Origin: a virus
Virus record (IMG/VR): IMGVR_UViG_3300017746_000005
Span: 1-64,000 of that record
Strand: one strand, 5' to 3'
Length of the DNA: 64,000 bases
Numbering within the stretch: the first letter of the stretch is position 1; every line of letters begins with the position of its first letter. Positions 9,001-19,000 of this stretch are shown piece by piece. Under the pieces are notes generated by a model. It ran no database searches and had not been told where the DNA came from. It saw nothing but the letters and a program-made list of their open reading frames with translations. The position numbers were made by a program, and so were the translations under genes.

Positions 9001-12000
9001 GAATTGGTACTGCGAGAGATATTACTAACTTTGAAAAAAATAAAGAAGTATTTCTAACTAACTTTGGATCAGGCGAACATACACTCTCCTATCCTCCAAT
9101 TGTTGTAAAAGTAGAATCCATTTCTGCTATTGGTTCAACTACTGTTATTCAACCACAACTAGATCCAGTAGTTCTTGGTAGTATCGATAATGTGTACCTA
9201 CAAGAAGGTGGTATTGGATATGGATGTACAAATATTATTGATTTACATAGGAGACCTAATGTTGGAGTTTCTACGGTTGTCTTTAATGCATTACTGAAAC
9301 CAATTATTATTGGCGGTCGTATTGTTGATGTGCAAATTCTTGCAAAGGGTAGGGGTTTTAGAAAAGACTCTGATATCTTTATTCATGGTTCATCTGGTGA
9401 TTTTGCTCAGATCAATCCAATCGTTGAAGATGGTGGTATTGTCGCTGTACAAATTCTTGACGGCGGAACTGGATATGAAAATGATGTATCCTTAGAACTT
9501 AGAAATAGAGGTACTGAAGCTAAGTTTATTGCCGATGTCCATGAATGGAAAATTAACCAAGTAACGAGATCTGCTGAAAATATTAATCCAGAAGATGGGT
9601 GTATATTAAAACCAACTACTAATCCAGATCTTGGACTCCAAGCCGTGTCAATGTATCCTCCCAGAAAGTTGAGATATCAACTTGGAGATAATATTGATGT
9701 AGGCAATCTTGAATTATCACAAAATGCTATTCATTCTCCTATTTTGGGATGGGCATATGATGGTAATCCAATTTATGGTCCATATGGTTATGAGAACCAA
9801 ATTGGCGGTTCAATAGTTAGACAGAATAGTGGTTATATTCTTAATAATCAAAATCTTAATGGTATACGACCTCCAGCATATTCATTAGGTTATTTTACAA
9901 ATGATTATTTGTTTAATAATTCTGGAAGTCTAGACAAACATGGCGGAAGATATTGTGTAACGCCACAGTTTCCAGATGGAACGTATGCATACTTTTTCAG
10001 CATTGACGTTGATTCTAGTGGAGTTGCTGAACCCAAATTCCCATATCTTGTTGGAGACCAATTTAAAGACCTTCCAGTTCAAGATAATTTCAATACATTC
10101 TTCAATCAAGATCTTGATATTTCTAAAGAAAAATTATCTAGAAATATTGGACCATATTATTTGTCTTTTGGAAACTCCAAATATGATCTGATTGATAAGG
10201 TAGATGATTCATATCAACAGAAATTCTTTGTAACTAAAGTAAAAACTTCTGGTATTGGATCTGTTAGCATCTTTAGTAGAGGTTCTGATTATAAAGTCAA
10301 TGATCTCTTGTCGCTTAACAACGAAGGAACGGATGGATCTGGAGCCAGTATTGTTGTTGACACTATTCTTGGTAAGGATATTAGTGAAATTAGTGTAGGA
10401 GTTTCAACTTACAGCGGGACTGAACTTAGAATAAGTGGCAGAAGTGTAATTGGAATAACCACAGTTCCACATGATTTCTTGGATAATGAATCAGTCCATA
10501 TTTCTGGAATAACAACTGCTAAGTTTGCACCATTTTTTGGCAAACAAAAAATTACTGTACCAAAACGTCGTGTAGGACTTACTGAATATATTCCTAATAT
10601 TGGAGTAACAGGAATAACAACCTTTATTTCTGTTACAGATACTGTTGGGTTTAAACCTGGTGACCATATCGGTGTTGGAACCGAAGTTATGGTTATTACT
10701 GAAATTGATAATAAGTTTAGGAGATTTAGAGTCAATCGTCAAAATTATGTTGGCATTGCAATCACACACCATGTTTCGGACAACTCTGTTTTCTTGAAAC
10801 CAGTTGAGTTTGGATTTAGTGCTGCCACAGTTGATAACCAATTCTTCACTTATGCAGTACAACCAAACAGAAGTATATACTTCTCACCCGAAAACACCGT
10901 GGGTGTGGGTTCTACGGGCAGAATCTACGATGTCATTAATACTGGTATCGGAACAGCTTTAACACAAAGTTATGATACTAGATTTGTACCTGAAAGAAGA
11001 ATCTTTATCCCAGATCATCGTCTTGCTACTGGACAACCATTACGATACAATGTTGGTACTGCTGGAACTTCCCTAGTTGTTTCAAATACAGCTATTGGAT
11101 CTACTTCGGGCATCGGAACTGTTAAATTAGGGGATGACTCTATTGTATATGCAGTTAATTTTGGGCAAAACTATCTTGGGATATCTACTATTGGGTTTAC
11201 TACAATTGGAGATGCATTATACTTCTTCGATATAGCAGACAATATTGGATATGCTCATTCACTTACTACTCAGTTCCCCAGAATTAATGCAAGAGTTCAA
11301 AGATATTTTACTAATGTTGTCACTGATACTGCTCATGGATTGGAAAATGGTGATATTGTAAAATTCAATACATCACCAACTCAGTCGGAAAATATTAAAC
11401 TTAGATTTGACCCTCTTATTGGTAAGATTACATCGGATAGGGTAAGCTTCTCTAGTACTAGTATTTCTGCAGATTATACTGATATCGATATTGAAGATGA
11501 AACATTTCAGAGTGGAGATAAAGTAGTATTTTATGCGTCTGAAGGTAATCTTATTGGTGGATTAGAAAATAACAATACATATTTTATTCTCCGTGAAGAT
11601 CCACAATTTATCAAACTTGTTCAGTATAAGTCGGATATTGCAGATTCAAATTCAATTGTATTTTCTTCTGTTGATATTGGTACATATGAAATTGCTAAGG
11701 TAAATCCAGCGTTATCTTTCACGGAAGGTAATCAATTTATTTTTGATGTTTCCGATGTGTCTTTAAAAGACATGAGATTGGAATTTTATGCTGATGCCAA
11801 TTATAGAAATAGTTTGGAAGTTCAAGGAACTGACGAGAGTGGATTTGCTATTACTAGAAATGGTGTATCTGGAACCACGGATGCTACAATTATTGTTGAC
11901 AGTAAAAGAGATTATCCAACTAAGAGTTTTTACAATTTAGTTCCAGTGGTTCCTTCCGACCAAAGAAAACTAAGTGTTATTTCGGACAAGGATGTTATTG

Positions 12001-14954
12001 GTAATAATAGCATCACTCTTAATGAAATAGTAGTTAATGGTGAGAACAGAATTACTGTTAGGGGTGATAAAGAATTTACATACAATCTTGATCGCATACC
12101 ATCAGAAACACAGACTTATGTTTCTAGACTTGGTGTTAGTACAATTTTCTATGAAACATCATCTACCTCTGCTGTCGGTCCAGTTTATTCTACAAAAACA
12201 AACTTTTCTGGTAGAGGATACAGAATTATTCCATCTACTAACGGATTTGTGAGTTCTTCTGGTAAGAATGCAACGGTCAAAATTCTTTCCAGTAATATTG
12301 GTAAAATTGATACTCTAGAAAGAGTTAAGGATGGATTTGATTATCCAACAGATCCTACTTTGATTCCATTCCTAAGTGTACCAGCTGTAATTGACGTTGC
12401 GGGGGTTCAGAGAATTAATGAAATTGAGATTTTGGATGGAGGTAGAAATTATTCTCAACCACCCAACTTGATTATACGTGGTAATGATACAATTGATCTA
12501 CAATCTAGACTTAATGGTGGAGCTGTAGACAAAGTATTCATTCTTCAAAATGCTTTTGAATTTGATGAACCTTTGAGTATTATCCCAACACAAAACTCCA
12601 ATGGATATGACATTGATCAAATTACTCATGTTGGAAATACCGTAACTATTGAATTACTTCTTGATGCTCAGTTCAATCAACCAGTCAGAACGGGATATGG
12701 AACTACTGATATTGAGTTTCCGTTTAAAGTTGGGGATTCTATTTTTATTGAAGGATGTAGATTAAAAGCCGATTCTTTGTTCGAGGGAGAGATTAATTTC
12801 AACTCGGAAAACTTTGACTTTAAGTTCTTCACCGTTACTGGAGTCAATACTTCTAATTTTACACTTTCGTATAGTGTTGCTGGAATTAATACAGGAACCT
12901 TGGGATCTTACGATGATGATTTTGGACTAGGTTATGTCGTTAATTCTAACGATATGGCAAAGTTTAGAATGAGTCTTATTAATGATGCCAAATTCTTATC
13001 TGAAGAAAAAATCACTTCTAAGAAATTTGAAGGATTTGTATCTCCAGGTGGTTGGGATCCTAGATTGAGTCAACTTAGACTCTCTGATACTTCTGGAGTA
13101 TTATCTGTTGGAGATGAGATCTATGGAGAACAGTCCACTATCATAGGTAGAGTTGAAGCTGTTAATAGATTTAATGTTAGAAGTACATTGGGAGTTAGTA
13201 GAGATAAAGTCGCAAAAAATGATAATACCACTGGAATTCTTAACGAGTTTAGTCAAAGAATTTCTGATAACTTCTACTATCAAAAGTTTTCATATTCCAT
13301 TAAAGGAAGAGTTCCATATGATACATGGAGGGAATCTGTAAGATCTATTGTTCACCCTTCTGGATTTAGAGAATTTTGTGATCTTGAGATTATTAGCCAA
13401 CCAACCACTAATATGAAGGTTAAGTCGGCTACTAATTCGGTAAATCTCTTAGTTAATATTGATAGTGACCTTTATCTACAAGAAAGACAGAACTTTGCTC
13501 TAGTCACTGAAGATGATATGGCTCCAGATGGAAGTATTCAAAGAATTTTCTTCCCAGAAGGTAGACCTATTAAGAGTTACATTCTGAATAAGACTAATAA
13601 AGTTCTATTGATAGATGATATCTCTTCTGGTTTCAATGGAGATCACGATAGAACAGGAACTTTAGTTGGTAATATTGGATTTAAACTGAAAGCTAATGGT
13701 CAACCATTATTTAAAGCAACTTTCAATGCATCCGATAGTTCAGTTGTTGATCTTGTGGATAACATCATTACTATTCCTAATCATAACTTCCAAACAGGTC
13801 AGGAATTAAATTATAGTCTAGAAGGTGGATCTCCAATTGGAATTGCTACTACATCTCACGTTGCTGGTCTCAGAGACATTGTAATGAATGTAGAAACAGC
13901 ATTGGCTGGTAGTGGTGCAATGTTTGAAAATGGATATAACATAGAAATTCCAGAACATACTGTTACTGGTGTTGGTACTGTAGTAAGTCCAATTGTTGTG
14001 TTTGTTGTATATGGATTCGGAAGTCCTGATGGTGGTCTTCCTGGCATTTCTACTAGGGGAACGGGGGCTAGATTCCAAGTTAAATTTACATATGAACAAA
14101 GTACGGGTCAACCACTTTCTACGAATATTACCTTGACTCAGGGTGGTAGTGGATACTATGTTGGTGATAATGTGAGTATTGCTGGTACTCATTTGGGTGG
14201 AACTACTCCTGCAAACGACCTAACATTCCCCGTATCACGCATTACTGGTACTCAAACAGGTGTTACTACTACTTACCTTAACGTACCATCAACAAGTGAT
14301 TTAAGCGGTACTGGCGCACGTTTTGACGTTACTAGAGATTCAAATCTTGATGTTGAAAGTATTATTGTTGTTAGTGGTGGTAGTGGATATGTAAGTACGG
14401 AAACAATTTCTATTGCTGGAACTTATATTGGTGGTAGTGGTTCTAATGATGATCTTCTCTGCACACCAGTAGAGCTGGGTGGAACATCTATTCCCGAGAG
14501 AGTTTTTGTTCAGAAAATTGATGATGTTACATTTAAGATTAGTGGACTATCCACTTCATTGCCATTGGATTTTGTTGGATATGGAACTGGAACTCATAAG
14601 TTTAGCGTTTCTGACCCATCTACAAACGCATTAATCTTGATTGATAATATCATCCAAAGTCCTCTTAGAAATAAAAAACTTGAGGTTGGCATTGGATCTC
14701 CAATTGGAATATTTGATCAAAGTATTGTCGTTACTACTGGAATTACGTCTTTGGCACCAAATGATGTGATTAAGTATGGTGATGAATTTATGAAGGTTAA
14801 ACAAATTGGTGATGGAACATTTGTTCAAGGTAGAAGAGCAGAAATTGAAAATACTGTAGATAATAATTTCTTCTATGATGTCAATAGAGTGAACTCCACT
14901 ATCACTAGGTTTAATGAGACTGTTGTAACCTACGATGATAGACCTCCGTATTGA
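6006..14954 (+). CDS. gp7: giant baseplate wedge protein gp7 with YHYH domain
   Basis: A 2,982-residue homologue of T4 gp7 (1,032 aa). The match is at the N-terminus (helix FTEFLEQYY; residues ~193-215 AKDFYSAKGTDASYQILFK, like T4 'DFYSTKGIEASYKFLFK') and near residues 2438-2463 (WRESVRSIVHPSGF, like T4 'W..DVIRFVHPVGF'). Between and after these lie beta modules: at least nine GG-x-GY repeats, several H-G/'d.V.y..' modules, and a YHYH-type domain at ~1240-1330 (GWAYDGNPIYGPYGY ... GTYAYFF). It is a virion protein of the wedge periphery. The position between gp6 and the gp9/10-like gene fits. Most of the extra length has no counterpart in T4. Confidence 0.85.
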   Translation: MPEQNKVKISQLIESQIPSFLNQESPLFTEFLEQYYISQEHQSGVTDLAVNLPEYRQITAFNNESLIPYNVLLLDIFSADDTITVQSTAGWPDQYGLIKIDNEIITYKSKTETQFLECSRGFSGISKIQQDVNSEFLDFSISEADEHSAGSLVYNLSNLFLQEFFAKFKKEFLPGFENRSFVEGTSVQNTLTRAKDFYSAKGTDASYQILFKLLYGEEIELIKPIDDTITSSANVYFKTKNILVENLFDGDPLRTVGNFLFQNVTGIGTVSASIYNVEYRPIDKKDFYEISLDASSFSGSYQVPGKTKTLQGIPQFSDNILVDSTIGFDREGSLLIKPTVDSNFIEISYTDKTINQFLGVSGISTDLVFGAEIFEDKLAFSYAGFGQTSQVQLRIVNVIDNIDVSDTANMVVGDSLKLSTFGLDKGEDSQFNSWIYNIPTIHNISSVDQLNINTFRINLFDDVVFFIGEKIVLSNDNTEITGEIKIIEYDASRSEKRLSNKVVVLVNGTLPIEPKVLKKTIVKAEHNLGRFPGINKFPVGIQNSYLSENGDDYFVTTAGIPNYPLFATDNKKFVKTDINETTDSGGTPINGGGFTYLMKSVDADDANTSIKHEYTTGDKIFWDNIDNSGIQTGIYFVTAVNETEFYLSFSGSDVFSQKYIPFKTNSTGQYIVKSGFENKDIQHQKILKKFPYVRKEQYFDDPNARDVKNRPVGLLANGVEIYPPTVFDEQIYYGDIVNIKVTNTGKNYDVINGPDIVVQDQNGTGCKAFPTVTGSFREVRLVSPGIGYQKKPKITVEGGNGNGAVLESNFVKGKIIVNFKADGTSVNSNSETIDFPTSHNFELGEEVFYDSKNNTPIGNLISGATYFIRIVDSKTIALHTSFQDAVNNTNTVNIGAPSFGFHSFVSTKSKNTITKIYVKEPGSGYSNRKVVVPSRTTAAGTRAGIDTSDNYIYARGHNFITRDVVRYSHTENAIGGLSSTTEYFVKTIDSNKFKLYDVGIGTARDITNFEKNKEVFLTNFGSGEHTLSYPPIVVKVESISAIGSTTVIQPQLDPVVLGSIDNVYLQEGGIGYGCTNIIDLHRRPNVGVSTVVFNALLKPIIIGGRIVDVQILAKGRGFRKDSDIFIHGSSGDFAQINPIVEDGGIVAVQILDGGTGYENDVSLELRNRGTEAKFIADVHEWKINQVTRSAENINPEDGCILKPTTNPDLGLQAVSMYPPRKLRYQLGDNIDVGNLELSQNAIHSPILGWAYDGNPIYGPYGYENQIGGSIVRQNSGYILNNQNLNGIRPPAYSLGYFTNDYLFNNSGSLDKHGGRYCVTPQFPDGTYAYFFSIDVDSSGVAEPKFPYLVGDQFKDLPVQDNFNTFFNQDLDISKEKLSRNIGPYYLSFGNSKYDLIDKVDDSYQQKFFVTKVKTSGIGSVSIFSRGSDYKVNDLLSLNNEGTDGSGASIVVDTILGKDISEISVGVSTYSGTELRISGRSVIGITTVPHDFLDNESVHISGITTAKFAPFFGKQKITVPKRRVGLTEYIPNIGVTGITTFISVTDTVGFKPGDHIGVGTEVMVITEIDNKFRRFRVNRQNYVGIAITHHVSDNSVFLKPVEFGFSAATVDNQFFTYAVQPNRSIYFSPENTVGVGSTGRIYDVINTGIGTALTQSYDTRFVPERRIFIPDHRLATGQPLRYNVGTAGTSLVVSNTAIGSTSGIGTVKLGDDSIVYAVNFGQNYLGISTIGFTTIGDALYFFDIADNIGYAHSLTTQFPRINARVQRYFTNVVTDTAHGLENGDIVKFNTSPTQSENIKLRFDPLIGKITSDRVSFSSTSISADYTDIDIEDETFQSGDKVVFYASEGNLIGGLENNNTYFILREDPQFIKLVQYKSDIADSNSIVFSSVDIGTYEIAKVNPALSFTEGNQFIFDVSDVSLKDMRLEFYADANYRNSLEVQGTDESGFAITRNGVSGTTDATIIVDSKRDYPTKSFYNLVPVVPSDQRKLSVISDKDVIGNNSITLNEIVVNGENRITVRGDKEFTYNLDRIPSETQTYVSRLGVSTIFYETSSTSAVGPVYSTKTNFSGRGYRIIPSTNGFVSSSGKNATVKILSSNIGKIDTLERVKDGFDYPTDPTLIPFLSVPAVIDVAGVQRINEIEILDGGRNYSQPPNLIIRGNDTIDLQSRLNGGAVDKVFILQNAFEFDEPLSIIPTQNSNGYDIDQITHVGNTVTIELLLDAQFNQPVRTGYGTTDIEFPFKVGDSIFIEGCRLKADSLFEGEINFNSENFDFKFFTVTGVNTSNFTLSYSVAGINTGTLGSYDDDFGLGYVVNSNDMAKFRMSLINDAKFLSEEKITSKKFEGFVSPGGWDPRLSQLRLSDTSGVLSVGDEIYGEQSTIIGRVEAVNRFNVRSTLGVSRDKVAKNDNTTGILNEFSQRISDNFYYQKFSYSIKGRVPYDTWRESVRSIVHPSGFREFCDLEIISQPTTNMKVKSATNSVNLLVNIDSDLYLQERQNFALVTEDDMAPDGSIQRIFFPEGRPIKSYILNKTNKVLLIDDISSGFNGDHDRTGTLVGNIGFKLKANGQPLFKATFNASDSSVVDLVDNIITIPNHNFQTGQELNYSLEGGSPIGIATTSHVAGLRDIVMNVETALAGSGAMFENGYNIEIPEHTVTGVGTVVSPIVVFVVYGFGSPDGGLPGISTRGTGARFQVKFTYEQSTGQPLSTNITLTQGGSGYYVGDNVSIAGTHLGGTTPANDLTFPVSRITGTQTGVTTTYLNVPSTSDLSGTGARFDVTRDSNLDVESIIVVSGGSGYVSTETISIAGTYIGGSGSNDDLLCTPVELGGTSIPERVFVQKIDDVTFKISGLSTSLPLDFVGYGTGTHKFSVSDPSTNALILIDNIIQSPLRNKKLEVGIGSPIGIFDQSIVVTTGITSLAPNDVIKYGDEFMKVKQIGDGTFVQGRRAEIENTVDNNFFYDVNRVNSTITRFNETVVTYDDRPPY

Positions 14955-14955
14955 C

Positions 14956-14963
14956 TATAAATA
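14956..14963 (+). promoter_or_regulatory. late promoter TATAAATA
   Basis: Perfect TATAAATA, 20 bp before the ATG at 14984 and just after the gp7 stop. It probably starts the gp9/10-like transcript. Confidence 0.65.
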
Positions 14964-14983
14964 ACTGAAAAACTATTTGAGTA

Positions 14984-16012
14984 ATGGCAAAGCAAGGCAT
15001 TAATACTGGTACTGCCCCTAATGATGGCACTGGAGATACCCTGCTGGCAGGAACTCTAAAGATTAACAGTAATTTTGATGATCTTTATAATATCTTTGGA
15101 GACGGAACCAATCTTATTAGTTTCGTCTCTTACGCTACCACTGCGGGGTATTCTACCAATGCGGGTATCGCATCCACATCTACATATGCTCAGACTGCAA
15201 GATATGTAACTGATGATATTGATATCAATACATCGGGTATCCTGACATCTTCATATGCTGACATTGGTAAGATTACCATTCAACAACCAGGAGCGATTAC
15301 TGACGGTCCAATTGAGGTTGGTTTTGCAGCTACAATGTTCCGAATACGATCTGACGGTATGGTCGGCATTGGAACATCTATACCAACGTCTCAACTTGAA
15401 GTTGTATCTTTCTCAGATGCTAGACCAGCACTGTGGGCGATTGCAAAATCAAATGGACCTTCCTTTAGGGCTTCTGACCAAGATATTACTCCCGAAAAGA
15501 CTTTTGTTATTACAAAAGATTCCAATATAGGTATTGGTACAAATGTTCCATCTGCCAACCAGAGACTTGATATTCGTGGAAATGTAACTGCAGAGGGAGT
15601 TGTTACTCTTGATGGAACAACTAACTTTAATAGTGATATTACTGAAACAGTAGTAAATGATTTTGGTGATAATATTGTAGTTTCTTCGGCAGGAACTTTA
15701 ACTGTTGATCTTTCTCAAGGGACTGTGGTTCTTGGTGGAATTACTACTTCGGTTTCGACCTGGGACTTCACTAATGTTACTGCATTAAATAGTAAGGCGA
15801 CTACAGCAACTCTTGTTATCAATTCTGGTGTTGGATACACCTATGGTGATTCAGTTAATATTAATGGTGGACCTATCGCTGGTGGTATTAGGTGGGTTGG
15901 AGGAAACCCCCCACCTGCTTCCCCAGGTGAAGATATTTTGACATTCAGTATAATTAGAGATTCTTCTGGTTTAACAAGAGTTTATTGTAGTAGTTCCATT
16001 AATATTAGCTGA
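14984..16012 (+). CDS. gp9/gp10-like baseplate/fibre protein
   Basis: 342 residues. Residues 1-42 match the N-terminal domain shared by T4 gp9, gp10 and gp12 (NDGTGDTL at 13-20, then KINSNFDDLYNIFGDG). That domain attaches these trimers to the wedge. The middle carries 'VGIGTSIPTSQLEV' and 'IGIGTNVPSANQRLDI', the repeat common in trimeric tail-fibre proteins. The C-terminus has a GYTYGDSV beta module like those in gp7. It lies between gp7 and the giant repeat protein. Whether it replaces gp9, gp10 or both cannot be decided here. Confidence 0.7.
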   Translation: MAKQGINTGTAPNDGTGDTLLAGTLKINSNFDDLYNIFGDGTNLISFVSYATTAGYSTNAGIASTSTYAQTARYVTDDIDINTSGILTSSYADIGKITIQQPGAITDGPIEVGFAATMFRIRSDGMVGIGTSIPTSQLEVVSFSDARPALWAIAKSNGPSFRASDQDITPEKTFVITKDSNIGIGTNVPSANQRLDIRGNVTAEGVVTLDGTTNFNSDITETVVNDFGDNIVVSSAGTLTVDLSQGTVVLGGITTSVSTWDFTNVTALNSKATTATLVINSGVGYTYGDSVNINGGPIAGGIRWVGGNPPPASPGEDILTFSIIRDSSGLTRVYCSSSINIS

Positions 16013-16020
16013 TAAGATAA

Positions 16021-19000
16021 ATGCCAAGAACCACACCTGGATCGGGAGCTATTCTAAGACCAGTATTCAACTCCTCTTACGGTGTAGAGAGGATTGAAGT
16101 AATTGCTGGTGGAAATGCTTATACTAAAGCAGATCCTCCCAAAATTATTATTGAAGGAACCGAAACTCCTATAGTAGAAGGTATTTTCTATCCAGTCATT
16201 ACTGGGGTTGGTACGATTAGTGAAGTAGTCATTTTTAACACTGGTGCTGGATACTACCCAGTATTCTCAACAACTACTTCATCCCAAGTTGTTGTTGATA
16301 GAGGATCTTTTGGATCTATTTCTACTATTCATGGAAGTGGTATATCTTCAGTATTTGTTGGTGACTATAATATTGTTGAAGATGATATCTTTTTTATCGA
16401 TGCTCCTTATGGTAAAAGGGGTCCAGTAGGATTAGAAACGGGATCCACTTTTAATGGGAGATTATTCTCAAGAAAATTTGATGCATTTGAACCTCAAGAT
16501 AAAAACTTAGTTCTTGATGATATTTCACTGGAATTTACTGGAGTTGCTGGAACTAATTTTAGAGTAACAGAAAATCTGGGCATAGTATCTTCTTTGTTCA
16601 ATAGTGTTAATACTGGAGTCGAGATTAATAATAATCCGTTTATTCTTATCAATAATGTTGTTCAGACTCCAAACTTAGATTTTACATTTAATAATGCTTC
16701 TGACAATCAATTAAATTTTTTAAGTGGTGTACCTAGAGCGGGAAGACTTGATAAGGTTGGAATTGATACTGGTTGTGGATATTATATTCCAGTAGAAGCT
16801 GCAGCAGTTGCTGGTGTAAATTCTTCTGGATCTGTTGATTATGTTCAACTTCGTGGTGGTGGACAAGGATATAGAAATCCTCCCAATGTTCGTATTAGGG
16901 CTACAAATGGTATTGGTGCATCTGCTACTGCAGTTCTTGGAACCAAAGTAGATACTCCTGTTGGAATTACAACGGCGGTATTTGATATGTTTAGTGGTAT
17001 TGGAACCTTTACCACTGCGGCTCCACATGATCTATATGATGGGGACCGAGTTGTAATTACAGGCGCTGGATTTACATTTACTCCACTATCTCCGATAAGA
17101 AATATTAATGAGTTTGGATATGATTACATTACTGGTATTGCTACACTTAGTGTTTATGGTGGACATTATATTGGTACTGGAGCCAACCAGTCTAGACATT
17201 TAACTCTTAGGGGAATTCAGGTAACTGATGGTATTAGTACTTTCACTCTAAGAGAAGATTCATATCCGATTGTTTCTATTGGGAATACTGAAGAAGTTAA
17301 GATCAACATTGGTATTGCAACTGAAGGCCTTCAGTATGTAAGTGCTGGTACAGTCCAGGCTGGTGTTGACACAAATATTCTGGAAGCACGAAATATAATC
17401 GGTTTTGATGTTATTGATACCCCAACAGATGATACTTTTGAGGTATTCTTGGGAATTACTACTTTCCCACATAACTATGTGACTGGTGGAGCCGTTCAGA
17501 GAGACCAGACGGGTATTGTAACAGCGATTAACCTTACCTCTGGTGGTACTGGGTACTTTCCTGCCGCAAAGGTCGTATACAGCGATAATACGCAGGAATC
17601 AGGAATCACAACATTTACTGCTCATGGTGAACAGATTGGAGTTACAACAAATGTTGGTATTGCTGAGTATGATCCTGTTGTTGGAATTTTGACCGTCAGA
17701 TTTAGTGAGAATCATGGTCTTACTGATGACGATGCAGTAAAACTTGAAGGATTGGTATTTGATACCATTAATGGACCTGTTACTTTCCCTAGAGGATTAA
17801 AGAAGTATTTTGGATTTACAGTCCCAAATAATGTTGACATTAATATTGATGCCACAGAAGAAATGTATGATCTCACAAGAAATGTGGGAGTCTATACAGG
17901 ACAACTTCTTACTGGAACCATTACTCGATATAAGGGTCATGGGTTAAAAACGGATGATTTTGTTGTTGTCAGTGGAGTTGGCCAAACTACAACTAGTTCC
18001 GTAGACTTAAGACTTTCTGATGTTGAATATGATAATGTTAGTGGAGTAGCAACTATTACTACAAGAAGAAATCATAATTTTACAAAAAATGATTTTGTAA
18101 TTGTTAGTGGAATTGCATTTACTTGTGATTACTCTCCATCAATTGGTATTACTACAGCAGAGTACGATAATATTAGTGGCATTATGACGATTACTACCGC
18201 TGCCCCTCATGGGTATTCGGAAGGTGGTAAAGCGGGAAGTGTTGTTCTCAGTGGACTTGGATTTACTTGTGACATTGATAATGGTGCTTCCATTCACTAT
18301 TATCCAAGACATAGAGATGAATCATATCAAAAGTCTATTTCTATTGCTTCGACAACAAACACAACAATTACTTTAGATGTAGGTAAGTCTCCAAGAAATG
18401 AGTCATATCCACACACGTTTGCATCTGCAAAAACAGGATCTGTAGTTTCTGGTGGTGACTATGCACACAGTTTTGTTGGGTCCGCTTCTAGTTCCATTAT
18501 TCTTGGTGGAGAATATGATTATAACTTTGTCAGTGCAACATCTGAAGCTATTGTTGTTGGTGGTGACTATGATCATACTTTTGTAAGTTCTGGATCTACT
18601 GCACTCTGGAGAGGTGGTGGATATCCACATACATTTGTTAGTGCAGGAGCTACTGCTGTTATCACTGGTGGTGATTACACATATACGTTTGTTCCTGATA
18701 GTAATAATGGTGGTGCTATTGCAAAATACACTTGGGCTGGACCATTCCTAACTCCAACTACAGTGGGGTATATTCCATCTACGGGAGTATTGACACTTCA
18801 ATTTAACCAACCACATTTCCTAACTACAAATGATACGGTTGGTATTGCAACAGGATCGTTGACATTCACATGCGATATGGATGGCAATGCAACTGAACAT
18901 TTATATCCTAGACGTAGAGATCCTGTTCATAATAGATCAGATATTCCAGTTGCTAGTGTTGTCAATGCAACTACGATTACGGTCAATGTTGGAGCTACTC

